42,191 nucleotides of DNA from Paenarthrobacter nitroguajacolicus JCM 14115 (GCA_001313365.1 BBFS01000037.1:1-42191), one strand, 5' to 3'. Shown: positions 19,824 to 30,549, numbered from the stretch's first letter. The notes: generated from the sequence alone by a model not told the origin. Made by a program: numbers and translations.

Positions 19824-21370
19824 TTAGAACAGTCCTTTCGGTGCGGCCGAGAGGTCGATGACGTCGGGGGGCGGCCATGATGTTCAGCTGGTCCAGTTCC
19901 CCCCCGGCGGCGAGTTCGGGGAGTCGTTCGACGGCGGCGAGAAACCTTTCGATCTCGGCCTCCTCGACAAGACCGGCGGCGAGAGTGCGGAACTTGTTGA
20001 TGTACTGTTCCCGTGTGAACGGCCTGGCGCCGAGGGGGGGTGCGCGTCGGCGACGGCGATCTCGTCGTTGATGACGGTGCCGTCGGTGAGGGTGATCTCC
20101 ACGGATCCGCCGAAGGCTTTCTCGGAAATATCGAGGGAGTGGTAGCGGCGGGTCCACTCCGGATCCTCGACGGTGGAGACCTTCTGCCAGAGTTCCACGG
20201 TGTCGGGCCGGGCGGCGCGGCCGGGGGGAGTAGGAGTCCACGTGATGCCAGGCTCCGTCCTGAAGTGCGACGGTGAAGATGTAGGGGATGGAGTGGTCCA
20301 GGGTCTCCCGCGAGGCGGTTGGGGAGTACTTCTGCGGGTCGTTGGCTCCGGAACCGATGACGTAGTGCGTGTGGTGGCTGGTCTTGATCAGCACTGACTC
20401 CACGTTGGCGGGATCGGTGGCTTCCGGGTGCTCGGCGTGAAGTTTCCGGGCGAGGTCGATCCAGGCCTGGGCCTGGTATTCGGCGGAGTGTTCTTTGGTG
20501 TAGGTGTCCAGGATGGCCCGTTTCGCCTCGCCCGGTGTCGGCAGCGGGACCACGTAGGAGGCATCCGGGCCATCCAGCAGCCAGGAGATCACCCCATCTT
20601 CGCCTCGTAGATCGGCACCGGGGGGGAGGTCTGCCCCCGCATGGAACGGTCCACGGCCTCGACGGCCATCTTTCCTGCAAAGGCGGGGGGGGCGTGGGCC
20701 TTCCACGTGGAGATCTCACCCTTCCGCGACTGCCGGGTGGCGGTGGTGGTGTGCAGCGCCTGGCCGACGGACTGGAAGATGGTCTCGACCTCGAGTCCCA
20801 GGAGGGTTCCGATGCCCGCCGCGGCGGAGGGGGGGCCAAGATGGGCGACGTGGTCGATCTTGTGCTTGTGAAGGCAGATCGCCTTCACCAGGTTCACCTG
20901 GATCTCGTACCCGGTGGCGATGCCGCGGATCAGCTCCTGCCCGCTGGAGCCAACGTGCTGGGCCACAGCCAGGATCGGCGGGATATTGTCCCCCGGGTGG
21001 GAGTAATCAGCGGCGAGGAACGTGTCATGGTAATCCAGTTCACGGACGGCCACTCCGTTGGCCCACGCCGCCCACTCAGGGGGGGAAACGCGCTCACCGA
21101 TACCGAAGACCTTGGCGCCCTGACCTCCGGTCGAAGGCCGGTGGGTGAGGGCCTGGGCGCGGGCGGCCACTATCGGGGGGGCCCGGTTCAGTGACGCGAT
21201 GGCGACGGAGGCGTTGTCGATAATGCGGTTGATCACCATCTCCGTGACTTCGTCCGTCACGTCAACGGGGGGGTCGGCGGCGACCAGAGCGATCTTGTAG
21301 GCCAGTTGTTCCTCGCGGGGGGGAGGTTTTCTTCGCTCTTATAAACACGGACGTTGTTGTTCTTGACCAT
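19824..21370 (-). CDS. prpD: 2-methylcitrate dehydratase, frameshifted
   Basis: PrpD removes water from 2-methylcitrate. The MmgE/PrpD-fold protein reads [54 protein letters not shown] and [13 protein letters not shown], then [48 protein letters not shown] and a C-terminal [20 protein letters not shown]. The start is ATG at 21370 with AAGGAG upstream that overlaps the end of gntR. About 515 aa is normal. Frame breaks occur at many G runs (19866-19871, 20034-20040, 20622-20627, 20687-20693, 20829-20835, 21080-21085, 21175-21181, 21268-21274 and 21317-21323 among them). The stop TAA abuts the prpB ATG. Confidence 0.93.
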
Positions 21371-21378
21371 GGTGCTCC

Positions 21379-22023
21379 TTATTGAGGCGTGTGGGTGGCC
21401 TTGAGATGGGGTGAGACTGTGGTGCAGGTGAAGCGTTGTGGCCGCCTCGGCAAGCCGTGGGTTCCTCACGGCGATGGCTTCTGCAATGGCTGCGTGTTCC
21501 GCGGCTGCGGCTGTGAGCCGGGTGGCGTCGTCGGCTGCCAGCCGCCGGACCCGGACAAGGTGTACCCGCAAGCCCCGCATGGCCTGTTCAAGGTAGGTGT
21601 TGGAAATTGCGCCGTCGATGGCTTCATCGAGCCGGCCAACCAGCCCGTAGTAGTCATGGCGTGCGGGGTCGGCGTCGCTTATCAGCTGGCGCGGCCAGCA
21701 GCTCTTCCTGCAGCTCACGGAAAACTGTTGAGTCGCCCCCGCTCCGCGGCCAGCGCCACCGCCTTGCACTCAAGTGTTTCGCGGAGCTCGAACAGTTGGT
21801 CGACGTCCTCAAGCGAAATATCAGAGACGACGACGCCACGTCCCCCCCGGGCAGCCCGGGTAAGACCTTCGGCGTTTAGTTTGCCAAGCGCCTCGCGGAG
21901 CGGAGTTCGGGATACTCCGAGTCGTTCGGATTGTTCGACTTCGGCCAGCACCGTTCCGGGCAGGAGACTCCAATCGAGGATCTCTTCACGGAGGGTCTTA
22001 TAAGCCCGTTCACTGGCGCGCAT
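21379..22023 (-). CDS. GntR-family (FadR subgroup) regulator of the prp operon
   Basis: A winged-helix repressor: the N-terminal domain reads MRASERAYKTLREEILDW and SERLGVSRTPLREALGKLNAEG (recognition helix near residues 40-58). The FCD ligand-binding domain follows with LEDVDQLFELRETLECKAVA. About 214 aa is typical. The frame breaks at the C run 21842-21848 and near 21730 and 21690. It is the first gene of a gntR-prpD-prpB-prpC operon with tightly packed genes. Two copies of TGTATACA lie just upstream, so autoregulation of the whole operon is likely, with methylcitrate or a related acid as a reasonable effector guess. Confidence 0.88.
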
Positions 22024-22027
22024 GAAC

Positions 22028-22091
22028 CCAATGTATACACGAACCGAGCTATTCACAAGAAAAAGCAAAAAAAGAACGCCCAATGTATACA
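22028..22091. promoter_or_regulatory. Two GntR-type operators upstream of the prp operon
   Basis: The 12-base sequence CCAATGTATACA occurs twice, with palindromic cores TGTATACA at 22032-22039 and 22084-22091. They are 52 bases apart, close to five helical turns. The first lies within 10-20 bases of the gntR start, so bound repressor could block transcription or form a loop. GntR/FadR proteins typically bind such short TGT-N-ACA palindromes. Confidence 0.65.
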
Positions 22092-22359
22092 TGGGCGAAT
22101 GTGGCCTTCCTGTGGCCCTTCACGGCAGGAATGCAGTGAAGACTTGCACTATGGGTACGGCAAAGGTGTTGCAAGTACTGATTCAGCGCTTGTGACTAAA
22201 CCGCAGACGTAGCTAGTAGGGCTTTGGGGTGGTGACAGGTAAGGCGTGGGGGCCTCTTGTACTAAAGGGGGCTATGCAAGTGCGGCGATAATCCAGTAGG
22301 TACTTATAGAAGATCAATCGTACCCAACGGCGGGTACCTTTGAAGTTGGAGGAACTACC
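22092..22359. promoter_or_regulatory. Divergent intergenic region with a GTACCC/GGGTAC dyad
   Basis: This region separates the prp operon from the acyl-CoA ligase operon. GTACCC (22320-22325) and GGGTAC (22332-22337) form a perfect dyad with a 6-base spacer 22 bases ahead of the ligase start. It is a candidate site for the TetR regulator encoded at the end of that operon. No gene is seen here. Confidence 0.45.
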
Positions 22360-24059
22360 ATGCATTCACCTATAGCTCCGGAAGCGACCGCAGAGGGGGG
22401 GCGTCATCTTCACCGCCGAGTCAGCGAGATCCTCACCGATTTCGGATCTTCCTCGGTAACCGCGCCCTGGCTGATGTGCGACCGGCATCCTGAAGAGCAG
22501 GTGGCCTTTCGTTTTGTCCGTGAAGACTCTCAGAAGAGGTAATGACATACGGGCAACTGAAGGCCCGGTCTGAGCGTGCGGCACACGTGTTGGCGGCTCA
22601 GGGTGTTGGAGTCGGTGATCGGGTCGCGAGCTCATGGGGGGGAAGGGGGGGCCGGATCTGCCGGCTCTCATCTTGGGCATTTGGCGCCTCGGCGCGGTCT
22701 ACGTCCCGCTATTCACAGCTTTCGCTGCGTCCACCGTTGCGGACCGCGTCTCGGCCGCGGACGTACGTGTCATCGTAACTGACCCTTCACAGGCCCCCCC
22801 TAAAGTCGCAGACCTCGACTGCACAATCATGATGGCCAACCTGACGGATGAGAATCAAACGGATGCACCCACCTCCGGGTTCATCCCGTTCGTCAACGGT
22901 GACCTCTCCTTCAGTGGTCCCCACCCCCCCGTCGAGACCCCCAGACAGCGCTGGTCCACATGTTCACCTCCGGTACCACCGGCAAACCGAAAGCAGTGGT
23001 CCACCCGCTGGCCTACGTTGCAGGGTGGCAGTCTTATCTGGAACTCGGTCTTGCCCCGGCAGACACTTTCTGGTGCGGAGCAGACCCCGGGTGGGCCTAC
23101 GGGCTCTACACCTCGCTCGTCGCCCCCCCCATGACGGCCGGCATTCCCAGCATCGTCTGCTGCGGCGCTTTCAACCCCCGAGGCTTCATGGCGGGTGTTG
23201 GCGACTTTTGGTGTCACCGATTTTGCTGCCGCGCCCACTGTTTATCGGGCTATGCGTGCCGCCGACCCGGATGTTGAGTTGCCCCACTTGCGCCGTCTTT
23301 CAAGTGCCGGGGGGGAACCTCTCACTCCCGACGTCGGAGAGTGGACGCGTGACCGCTTGGATATTGACGTCCACGACCACTTCGGCCAGACAGAACTGGG
23401 CATGCCAGCCGGATTCGCACACCACCCGGACTTACGGCTGAATCCTGTGCCCAGTGCCATGGGCACTGCATTTCCCGGCTGGGAGTTGACGGCCTGAAGC
23501 TTGGCAGCGACGCCATCGCCGATGCGGGTGAAGTCGGACGGCTGGCTGTCAGAGTCGATGCGAGTCCCTTCTTCACCTTCACAGGCTACGGAGTCGATCG
23601 CGACTTTCGGGGGGGATCAAGATTTACCGACGACGGATCCTACTACCTGACCGGAGACCTGGTCTCGGTCGATGCACAGGGCATCATCCACTTCTCGTCC
23701 CGCGATGATGATGTCATTTTGATGGCCGGCTACCGGATCGGCCCATTCGACGTGGAAAGTGTCCTCGTGAAGCACCCCCGCTGTGGGGGGAGGCAGCCGT
23801 TGTCGCATCGCCCGATGAGGTGCGCGGCGAAGTCATCCACGCCTTTGTCGTACCAACCGATCCGACTTTATTAGATGGTGTGCTTGCCGCCCAGGAGATG
23901 ACCGCGGCACTGCAGACCTGGGTGAAACAGAATTACGGTGCTCACGCTTACCCGCGCCGTATCACTTTCGTCGATTCCTTGCCCAAAACCCCCCAGCGGA
24001 AAGTTCAGCGCGCGGTGCTCCGCGGCATGGTAAGCGCCAAGGAGCAGGACAAAAAATGA
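22360..24059 (+). CDS. AMP-forming acyl-CoA ligase, frameshifted
   Basis: This adenylate-forming enzyme activates a carboxylic acid to its CoA thioester. It shows the P-loop [28 protein letters not shown], the [13 protein letters not shown] motif, [11 protein letters not shown], the hinge region [19 protein letters not shown] and the C-terminal lysine loop [16 protein letters not shown]. The start is ATG at 22360 with TTGGAGGAAC upstream, and about 565 aa is normal. Frame breaks occur at runs 22395-22401, 22635-22650, 22796-22802, 22924-22930, 23125-23132, 23311-23316 and 23785-23790. The stop overlaps the enoyl-CoA hydratase start (ATGA). It opens a beta-oxidation-like operon. The acid could be an aromatic propenoate or a medium-chain acid; the sequence does not decide. 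Confidence 0.85.
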
Positions 24060-24861
24060 CGAATGAACTCATTGTCACAGCAGCCGGAAAGCATCTGCGC
24101 GGACGATTGTCCGGCAGCGCTGAAGCGTGGACGCTCAACCGGCCTGGCGTTCGCAATGCTCTCAACCCCTCACTTGTCGAAGCCCTGCACGGCGCACTGA
24201 AAGCGGCAGAAGAATCCGGAGTCCGAGTGGTGGTCCTTAGGGGCAATGGTCCATCCTTTTGCGCAGGCGCAGACCTGCAGTACCTGCAAACATATGAAGC
24301 ACCGGATGGAGAAACCCCCCCCGCGACTTCCTCCGCAGCATATGGGACCTCACCATCGCCATGGAAAACTCCCCCCCAATCATCTTCGTCGCCGCCCTTC
24401 AAGGTCACGCTGTTGCAGGGGGACTGGAGCTGGCACTGGCCTGCGACGTTGTCCTTGCTGACGAAAGAACGCTGATCGGAGACGGCCATGTCGGCAGGAA
24501 CCTGCTTCCCGGAGGCGGCGCCAGCGCCCGCTTGGAACGGTCGCTGGGCCTGAGCACCGCCTTCTGGCTTGCTCTGACCGGCACGCTGCTTCCCGCCGGT
24601 GACCCTGCTTTCGCCGGATGGCTCAGATGCGTAACGCCCTCAGACGAACTTGACGACGGTGTCGACGCCCTCCTGGACCAGCTGCTCAGTGTCCCGGCTC
24701 CCTCCCAGCAAGCCTACAAACGAGTGCTGCACGCACAAGTACCGCCGCCAACGGAAGCTGACCGCGACCGCGAGCTCGACGCATTCGACCGGCACTGGGT
24801 GGCCCAAAACGTCCCCGAATCCCTGCGTCTTTTCCTCAACAAGAACCGGAAGGCATCATGA
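24056..24861 (+). CDS. Enoyl-CoA hydratase/isomerase family protein, frameshifted
   Basis: A crotonase-fold enzyme acting on acyl-CoA. Oxyanion-hole segments are [12 protein letters not shown] near residue 67 and [20 protein letters not shown] near residue 115, followed by [18 protein letters not shown]. The usual catalytic glutamate position next to the second glycine loop is not clearly acidic, so it could be a hydratase, an isomerase or a lyase. ATG at 24056 overlaps the ligase stop, and the stop overlaps the SDR start. Frame breaks are at C runs 24316-24322 and 24371-24377. The length is about 268 aa. Confidence 0.85.
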
Positions 24862-25613
24862 ACAACTCCCGCTACTCTGACCAGGTCGTACTCGTCACGG
24901 GCGGCGCGCAAGGCCTCGGCCGTGCCATGGTGGAAAGGTTCTCCGCCGAGGGCGCGACAGTCCACTTCGCCGACCTCAACGACGCCGCCGCCCAGGACGT
25001 CGTGAATGCCAGCCGGGACGGCTCGACCATCTACAGCCGAGTCGATATCACCGACCCGATCGCCGCTAAGACCTGGATCGACAACATTGCCCAAGAGCAA
25101 GGCCGCATAGACGTCCTGGTCAACAACGCAGGCATCATCAGGGACAACCGGATTGAGAACATCACACCCGAGGACTGGAACGCCGTCATTTCGGTCAATC
25201 TGACGGGTGCTTTCAACTGCACCCAGGCCGCCTTCGAGCACATGAAAGACCGCGCCTATGGACGTGTTCTCTCCTTCTCGTCGATGAGCTGGAGAGGCAA
25301 CTTCGGTCAGGTGAACTACGTGGCAGCCAAGGCAGGAGTTGTTGGTTTTACTCGGGGGATTTGCCCTTGAGGGTGCACGCCATGGAGTGACCGCCAACGC
25401 GATTGCTCCAGGCCTGATCGAAACGCCGATGCTCGCCTCCATGAATGCGCCGGCCCGGGACAAGCTCGTCGCCAAGGTGCCCTTACGCAGCACGGGGAAA
25501 CCCGAAGACATTGCTGCCGCCGCAGCCTTCCTGTGCTCTTCCGAAGCTGGCTACATCACCGGCGTCGTGCTCGACGTCGACGGCGCATCGGTATCGGATC
25601 TTCAATCCGCTAG
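24858..25613 (+). CDS. Short-chain dehydrogenase/reductase (FabG-like)
   Basis: An NAD(P)-dependent classical SDR of about 251 aa. The cofactor loop is VTGGAQGLGRAM, the NNAG motif is VLVNNAGIIRDN, and the catalytic triad is S (LSFSSMSW), Y and K (VNYVAAKAG). FALEGARHGVTANAIAPGLIETPM follows after a run at 25355-25359 that needs four rather than five G. One base appears missing near 25583; repaired, the end is DVDGGIGIGSSIR at 25613. In this operon it fits as the 3-hydroxyacyl-CoA dehydrogenase between hydratase and thiolase. Confidence 0.88.
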
Positions 25614-25734
25614 GACCTGTCGTATCCCAGGCATCCGACGCGGTCGGTACCAATGCCCAACACACCAGATCAAAACAACTTTCATGAATTGGACGGAAGA
25701 TCCAGATGACAGTAGAAATTAGGAGCAGCGCCCG

Positions 25735-26911
25735 ATGAGCGCGCTCATCGCCGGCTACGCCCGGACTCCTTTCACTCGCTTCAATGGACAGTTGGCAGGT
25801 GTTCCCGCTGTAAAGCTCGGAGCCCATGCCGCTGCGGCAGCGCTCCGTCGCGCCGGCCTCAGCCCGGTCGACATCCAGCGTGTTGTAGCAGGCACGTACT
25901 GCAAGGAGGTGCCGGGCAGAATCCAGCCAGGCAGAGCGCCATCGCTGCAGGCGTTCCCTTTGGGATCCCTGCCCTGACTATCAATGCGGTTTGCCTGTCA
26001 GGGATGGAGCCGTGGTGGAGGCGGCCCGGCTCATCTCCGGCGGCGAGGCCGACGTCGTCCTTGCGATCGGCCAGGAGTCCATGTCTCTGGCCCCCCCACA
26101 CGTGCTCGCTGCACGCTCCGGACAGAAGTACGGAGCGATGGAATTGGTCGACAGCCTGGAGCGTGACGGACTGACCGACGCGTTTGAGCAGGTTTCCATG
26201 GGCCTCCTCACCGAGGACGGCAACACCGACCTGCGACTGGGGGCGAGACGGTCAGGATGCGTGGGCCGCCGGATCGCATCATCGTGCGGAGCTCACCGCG
26301 AATTTCTTGCCGGGGAAATAGAGCCCTACATTCTCGAGACCCGTCAAGGCCGGATTGTCGTGGCTGAAGACGACGGCGTCCGCCCCCCCGACACGACGGT
26401 CGAGATCCTTGCTGGCTTGCGCCCGTCCTTCGCCAAGGAAGGCACCGTCACGGCCGGCAATTCATCCCCCCCGATCACGGACGGGGGGGCTGCAGCCTGG
26501 TACTGGTCAGCCCGGAGGCTGCCGAGCGCTTGGCCTATCCCCGTTCGCGGCGTTGAATCGCACGCGTTGGTTGCCGGTCCCGATGTAAGGCTCCACAGCC
26601 AGCCCGCAAACGCAATTTTTGCAGCACTCAAGGGGGGACCGCCTTTTCAACCGAGGATTTTGCGGCGGTTGAAATCAATGAGGCCTTCGCTCGGTCGTCG
26701 TCCAATCAGTCCGGGAATTGGGCATCGACCGAAGATTGTCAATGCCCGAGGAGGGGCCATCGCCCTGGGCCACCCAATCGGAGCCTCCGGCGCCCGCATC
26801 GTCGGTACTCTTGCTCGGCAGTTGGCTAACTACGGCCCGGGATCGATCGGTGCCGCGGGGATCTGCGGCGGCGGCGGGCAGGGGAGCGCGGTAGTGCTTC
26901 GCGCCGTGTAA
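25735..26911 (+). CDS. Acetyl-CoA C-acyltransferase (thiolase), frameshifted
   Basis: A thiolase that cleaves 3-oxoacyl-CoA with CoA. The N-terminus is [18 protein letters not shown], and the active-site cysteine lies in [17 protein letters not shown]. The segment INEAFA is present in a shifted frame, the catalytic histidine lies in [17 protein letters not shown], and the second cysteine in [16 protein letters not shown] at 25735 has AGGAGC upstream; about 392 aa is standard. Breaks occur near 25905-25975 and at runs 26094-26099, 26383-26388, 26466-26472, 26484-26490 and 26632-26637. It completes a ligase-hydratase-dehydrogenase-thiolase set. Confidence 0.9.
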
Positions 26912-27077
26912 AAGTGCATCAGAGACGATTCTGATAAGTGCCGGGGCCCGTCAACAGACGTGCGGCCCCCCCAGGCGACAACCTTGCCACGCCAAGTATT
27001 TGAAAAAGCACTGCTCCCTCGCGCCTGACGCGAGTCGGGCACCACATCAATCAGCTTTGTACTCAAAGGAGAGTGCC

Positions 27078-28399
27078 ATGTCTTCCCACACCCTTACAAC
27101 AGCACCATCACGTCAGCGGGTTCGTCCGCTTGCGGCTGCAGCCGTAGGCAACGTTGTCGAATGGTTCGACCTAACTATCTATGCCACATTTGCTGTCTAC
27201 TTCGCCCCCCCGCTCTTTTTCCCATCAGCCGATCCTGCAGCCGCGCTGTTGTCGACGTTCGCAGTCTTCGCGGTCGGTTTCTTCGTTCGGCCACTGTGGA
27301 TGGCTCCTGGGGGGGCTTACGCCGACCGGCAAGGGCGTAAGAAAGCCCTGACCCTCACGATTGTTCTCATGGCAGCCCCCGACCTTCGTTGTCGGACTCG
27401 CTCCGACATATGCCTCCATCGGGTTAGCAGCTCCGATCATCCTGGTACTGGCCAGGATGGTTCAGGGTTTTGCCGCGGGCGGTGAATCCGGTGGGGCGAT
27501 GGCCTACCTGTCCGAGATCGCTCCTGAGGGCCGCAAGGGACTTTACAGCAGTTTCTGGTACGCCACAGTAGTGGCGGGAATGGTGATGGCAACCCTTCTG
27601 GCTATGTCCTGGCCGCCTCATGAGCCCGGACGCGCTGGCCGCGTGGGGGGGTTGGCGCATACCCTTCCTTGTCGGCGGAGTCGCCGGACTGGTCGCCTTG
27701 TGGGTGCGGCGCGCCATGGTTGAAACGCGGGATGTTTCAGCTGACGCCGGCGATTCGCGGCACCATACTGGGTTGGTAGACCTTGTGAGGGAGTACCCAC
27801 GGGAGACCCTTCGGGTCATCGTGCTCATGGCGGGTTCGGCCACCGCCTTCTACACGTTTGTCAGCTACATGCCCACCCACCTGATCAAGTCTGTAGGACT
27901 GTCAGCGCCCGAGACTTTTGGTGTCCATACCGTATCCTTGGTTTTCTTCATGGTCCTGCTCCCGCTTCTTGGGCACCTGTCCGACCGGATCGGCCGGCGT
28001 CCGCTTGGTTTCGTGTTCTCTTTTGGTGGTGCCATTGCCATCTACCCACTGAGTCTTGCGCTTAGCGATGTGTGGTTTGTCAGCCTCCTGGTTGACCTGG
28101 CGTTCCTCACCCTAACGGCCTGCATGTTCTCCGTCCTGGCTGTAATCATGGCTGAGCAGTTCCCCCCCGCCCGCATGCGCGCGATGGGAGTCGGAGCGCC
28201 CTACAATCTTTCAACCGCCATTTTCGGCGGGACCGCACCCTTCCTCCTCACATGGCTGGCCGGGCAGGGCCGTGCTGACTGGTACTTTATCTATCTGGCG
28301 ACCCTCGTTTTACTGGTCAGTCTGGGGGCTAACAACAAAACGCGCGCGAGGTTCGAAACAGGCTTAGGGACTTCAAAGCAGGCAGAATGTACCTTGTGA
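27078..28399 (+). CDS. Major facilitator transporter, metabolite:H+ symporter (MHS) type
   Basis: A 12-helix inner-membrane symporter for organic acids or related metabolites. The MHS signature start is NVVEWFDLTIYATFAVYFAP, and loop motif A appears twice (GAYADRQGRKKAL and GHLSDRIGRRPLG). MVQGFAAGGESGGAMAYLSE marks helix 4, and the second half VLMAGSATAFYTFVSYMPTH is intact. The start is ATG at 27078 with AAAGGAG upstream; about 440 aa. Breaks fall at runs 27206-27212 and 27310-27315, near 27375, near 27605 and at 27645-27650. It is likely the uptake system for the acid activated by the operon's ligase. Confidence 0.88.
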
Positions 28400-29025
28400 C
28401 CCAAAAAACGGAGAAGCCGCAGTACCAACCCGCTGCCGGCCGGCGGAAGGTCGACCGGCAGCGGCAGTCTGAGCTGATGACGCAAATCGAAGAGATAGTC
28501 CTTCGAGAGGGGTTCATGGAGCTGAACATGGACGAGCTCGCCAGCCGCCTGCACTGCTCCAAATCAACGCTTTACGGCGTCGCAGGAAACAAGCGGGACC
28601 TTGTGGTGGCGACGGTTAAGCACTTCTTCGAGAAGGCAACTGGACGAATCGAGGAGGCGACCGCCGCGGAATCGGACTGCCGCCGCAAGGTCAAGGTCTA
28701 TCTACGTGGGGTGGGGCGGGAAATGGGCCGCAACTCACCGCAGTTCTACCTGGACATGGTCGCCTATCCGCCTGCTGCCAAGGTCTATGCCACTAACTCC
28801 TCCGCCGCCGCCCGACGAGTACGGGAAATCATCGACCAAGGCGTAGTGGCCGGACAATTTCGGGCTGTCGACGCAGCCTTCGCCTCAGAACTGGTGGTCT
28901 TGGCGATTGACGGTGTACAGTCCGGGCGACTGCTGGGCCCCCCCACGGGACTCACCGCGGGCGAAGCGTTCGCTGAAATAGCTGACATCCTGCTGGACGG
29001 GCTGCAGTATCAGTCGGCCCACTAA
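28387..29025 (+). CDS. TetR-family transcriptional regulator
   Basis: One of the few uninterrupted genes, 212 aa. The N-terminal helix-turn-helix region reads EEIVLREGFMELNMDELASR and LHCSKSTLYGVAGNKRDLV (residues about 37-75). The C-terminal all-helical domain has ARRVREIIDQGVVAGQFRAVD. The start is ATG at 28387, overlapping the transporter end by 13 bases. It probably represses the upstream operon until a CoA ester or acid is present; the dyad at 22320-22337 is a candidate target. Confidence 0.92.
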   Translation: MYLVTQKTEKPQYQPAAGRRKVDRQRQSELMTQIEEIVLREGFMELNMDELASRLHCSKSTLYGVAGNKRDLVVATVKHFFEKATGRIEEATAAESDCRRKVKVYLRGVGREMGRNSPQFYLDMVAYPPAAKVYATNSSAAARRVREIIDQGVVAGQFRAVDAAFASELVVLAIDGVQSGRLLGPPTGLTAGEAFAEIADILLDGLQYQSAH

Positions 29026-29379
29026 AACGCCGGAGCCGGCTCCAGAGCACGGCGGTTAGCGATGAGGACGCCTTGTGCCCTCCAACCGGTGTACAGATTC
29101 CGAACGATATGGTGACAATTGCGGGCCGGTACCCTGCGACACCTGGGAGGTCCAACTCTGTTGGCGGAAGGTGCATCAGCGCAATTCGGCGTACACGCTT
29201 AGTCACGACCGATTCTGCAGTAAAGAGACGAACCGTGTGCTGGCCCTTGACCCTCCGCCGGTCTGGTACTAGGTTAATAGCATTCGTACCCAATCGTGAT
29301 GCTGATTGCTCTTGTAGCTTCCCGCTCGCCGGAAAAAGCTGCGGTGCGCCAACCGTTGCACTACGTTGCCTGCCACAGC
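29026..29379. other. Intergenic stretch with a repeat block shared with 13601-13700
   Basis: No gene is supported. From 29282 the sequence aligns without gaps for about 100 bases with 13601-13700, with strongest identity over the 50 bases from 29319. The block leads into an aldehyde-dehydrogenase-like tail. Confidence 0.4.
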
Positions 29380-29473
29380 GAAGATCTTCTACACCACGAC
29401 CAAGACCGTGACCACGCGCTGGGACTCCGGTACCCGCCCGGACTTCAGCTTCACCCTGCCGGAAGGACGCTGA
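29380..29473 (+). pseudogene. 3' tail resembling methylmalonate-semialdehyde dehydrogenase
   Basis: The frame reads KIFYTTTKTVTTRW and ends DFSFTLPEGR with a TGA at 29471-29473 that overlaps the next ATG. FYT-TKTVT-RW is the characteristic end of CoA-acylating methylmalonate-semialdehyde dehydrogenases, which in many actinobacteria precede 3-hydroxyisobutyryl-CoA hydrolase in valine catabolism. The upstream body of the gene is absent, so this is a truncated remnant. The call rests on a short match. Confidence 0.45.
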
Positions 29474-30549
29474 TGACTGAACAGACGGAAGGCCCTACAG
29501 ACGAGGTTCTATTCGACCGGCGCGGCCACCTCGGCGTCATTACGCTGAACCGACCCAAGGCGGTGAATGCGCTCACCGCAGGAATGGTGGCGGACATGAC
29601 GGAGCGGCTCGCCGTCTGGGAGAACGACGAGGGCGTGGCCGCCGTTCTGGTGCAGGGTGCCGGCGAGCGGGGGCTTGTGTGCCGGAGGTGACATCGTGGC
29701 CATTTACCGCGACATCCTCGCCGGCGGTGCGAAGACAGTCCCCCCCTTCTGGGAAGCGGAGTATCGGCTGAATTCGTTCATCGCCCGCTACCCCAAGCCC
29801 TACGTCGCGCTGATGGACGGCCTTGTGCTGGGCGGCGGCGTGGGCATCTCCGCCCACGGCTCCGTCCGCGTCGTCACCGAACGGACCAGGACCGGCATGC
29901 CGGAAACCACCATCGGCTTCGTTCCCGACGTCGGCGGCACACTGCTGCTCGCCCGCGCACCGGGGGGGGAGGCCGGCACCCATGCGGCACTGACCGGAGC
30001 TCATCTGGACGCGGCCGATGCCTTGTTCCTGGGCCTGGCGGACCACTTTGTTCCGTCCGCAATGCTCCCCGGCCTCGCGGCCGCGCTGGAAAATGAAACT
30101 CCGGCAGATGCCGTCGCGCGCTTTTGCGAACAGGCGCCGTCCTCTGCGCTGGAGGCGCAGCGGGACTGGATCGACTCCTGCTACGCGGCCGACGACGCAG
30201 AGGAGATCCTCCGGAGGCTGCGCGTGACCGGTGGGGAAGCTGCCAAGCGGCGGACACCATCGAATCGAAGGCGCCCACCTCCGTGAAAGTGGCCCTCGCA
30301 TCACTGCGCAGGGCACGCGGACTGGGCCTGGACGAAACCCTCGCGCAGGAATACCGGGTGGCCCTTCGCAGCTTGGCAGGACCGGACTTCCGCGAAGGCA
30401 TCCGCGCTCAGGTGGTGGACAAGGACCGCAATCCACAGTGGCGGCCACGCGTCCTCTCGGAAGTGCAGGCGCATGACGTCGAGCGGTATTTTTCCCCGTT
30501 GGGGAAGAGAGAACTGGTTCTGTTGGAGAGGGAAAGCGACCACGCCTGA
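29473..30549 (+). CDS. 3-hydroxyisobutyryl-CoA hydrolase, frameshifted
   Basis: A crotonase-fold thioesterase that releases 3-hydroxyisobutyrate from its CoA ester in valine breakdown. The family marks are GLCAGGDIVAIY (first oxyanion loop, in a shifted frame), LVLGGGVGISAHGSVRVV, and the diagnostic METTIGF-like block PETTIGFVPDVGGTLLL with its Glu and Asp. The C-terminal extension reads FREGIRAQVVDKDRNPQWRP. The start is ATG at 29473, and about 358 aa is normal. Breaks are near 29672, at 29739-29745, at 29961-29968 and near 30232. It yields a precursor of propionyl-CoA via methylmalonate semialdehyde, which would link to the prp genes. Confidence 0.88.
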
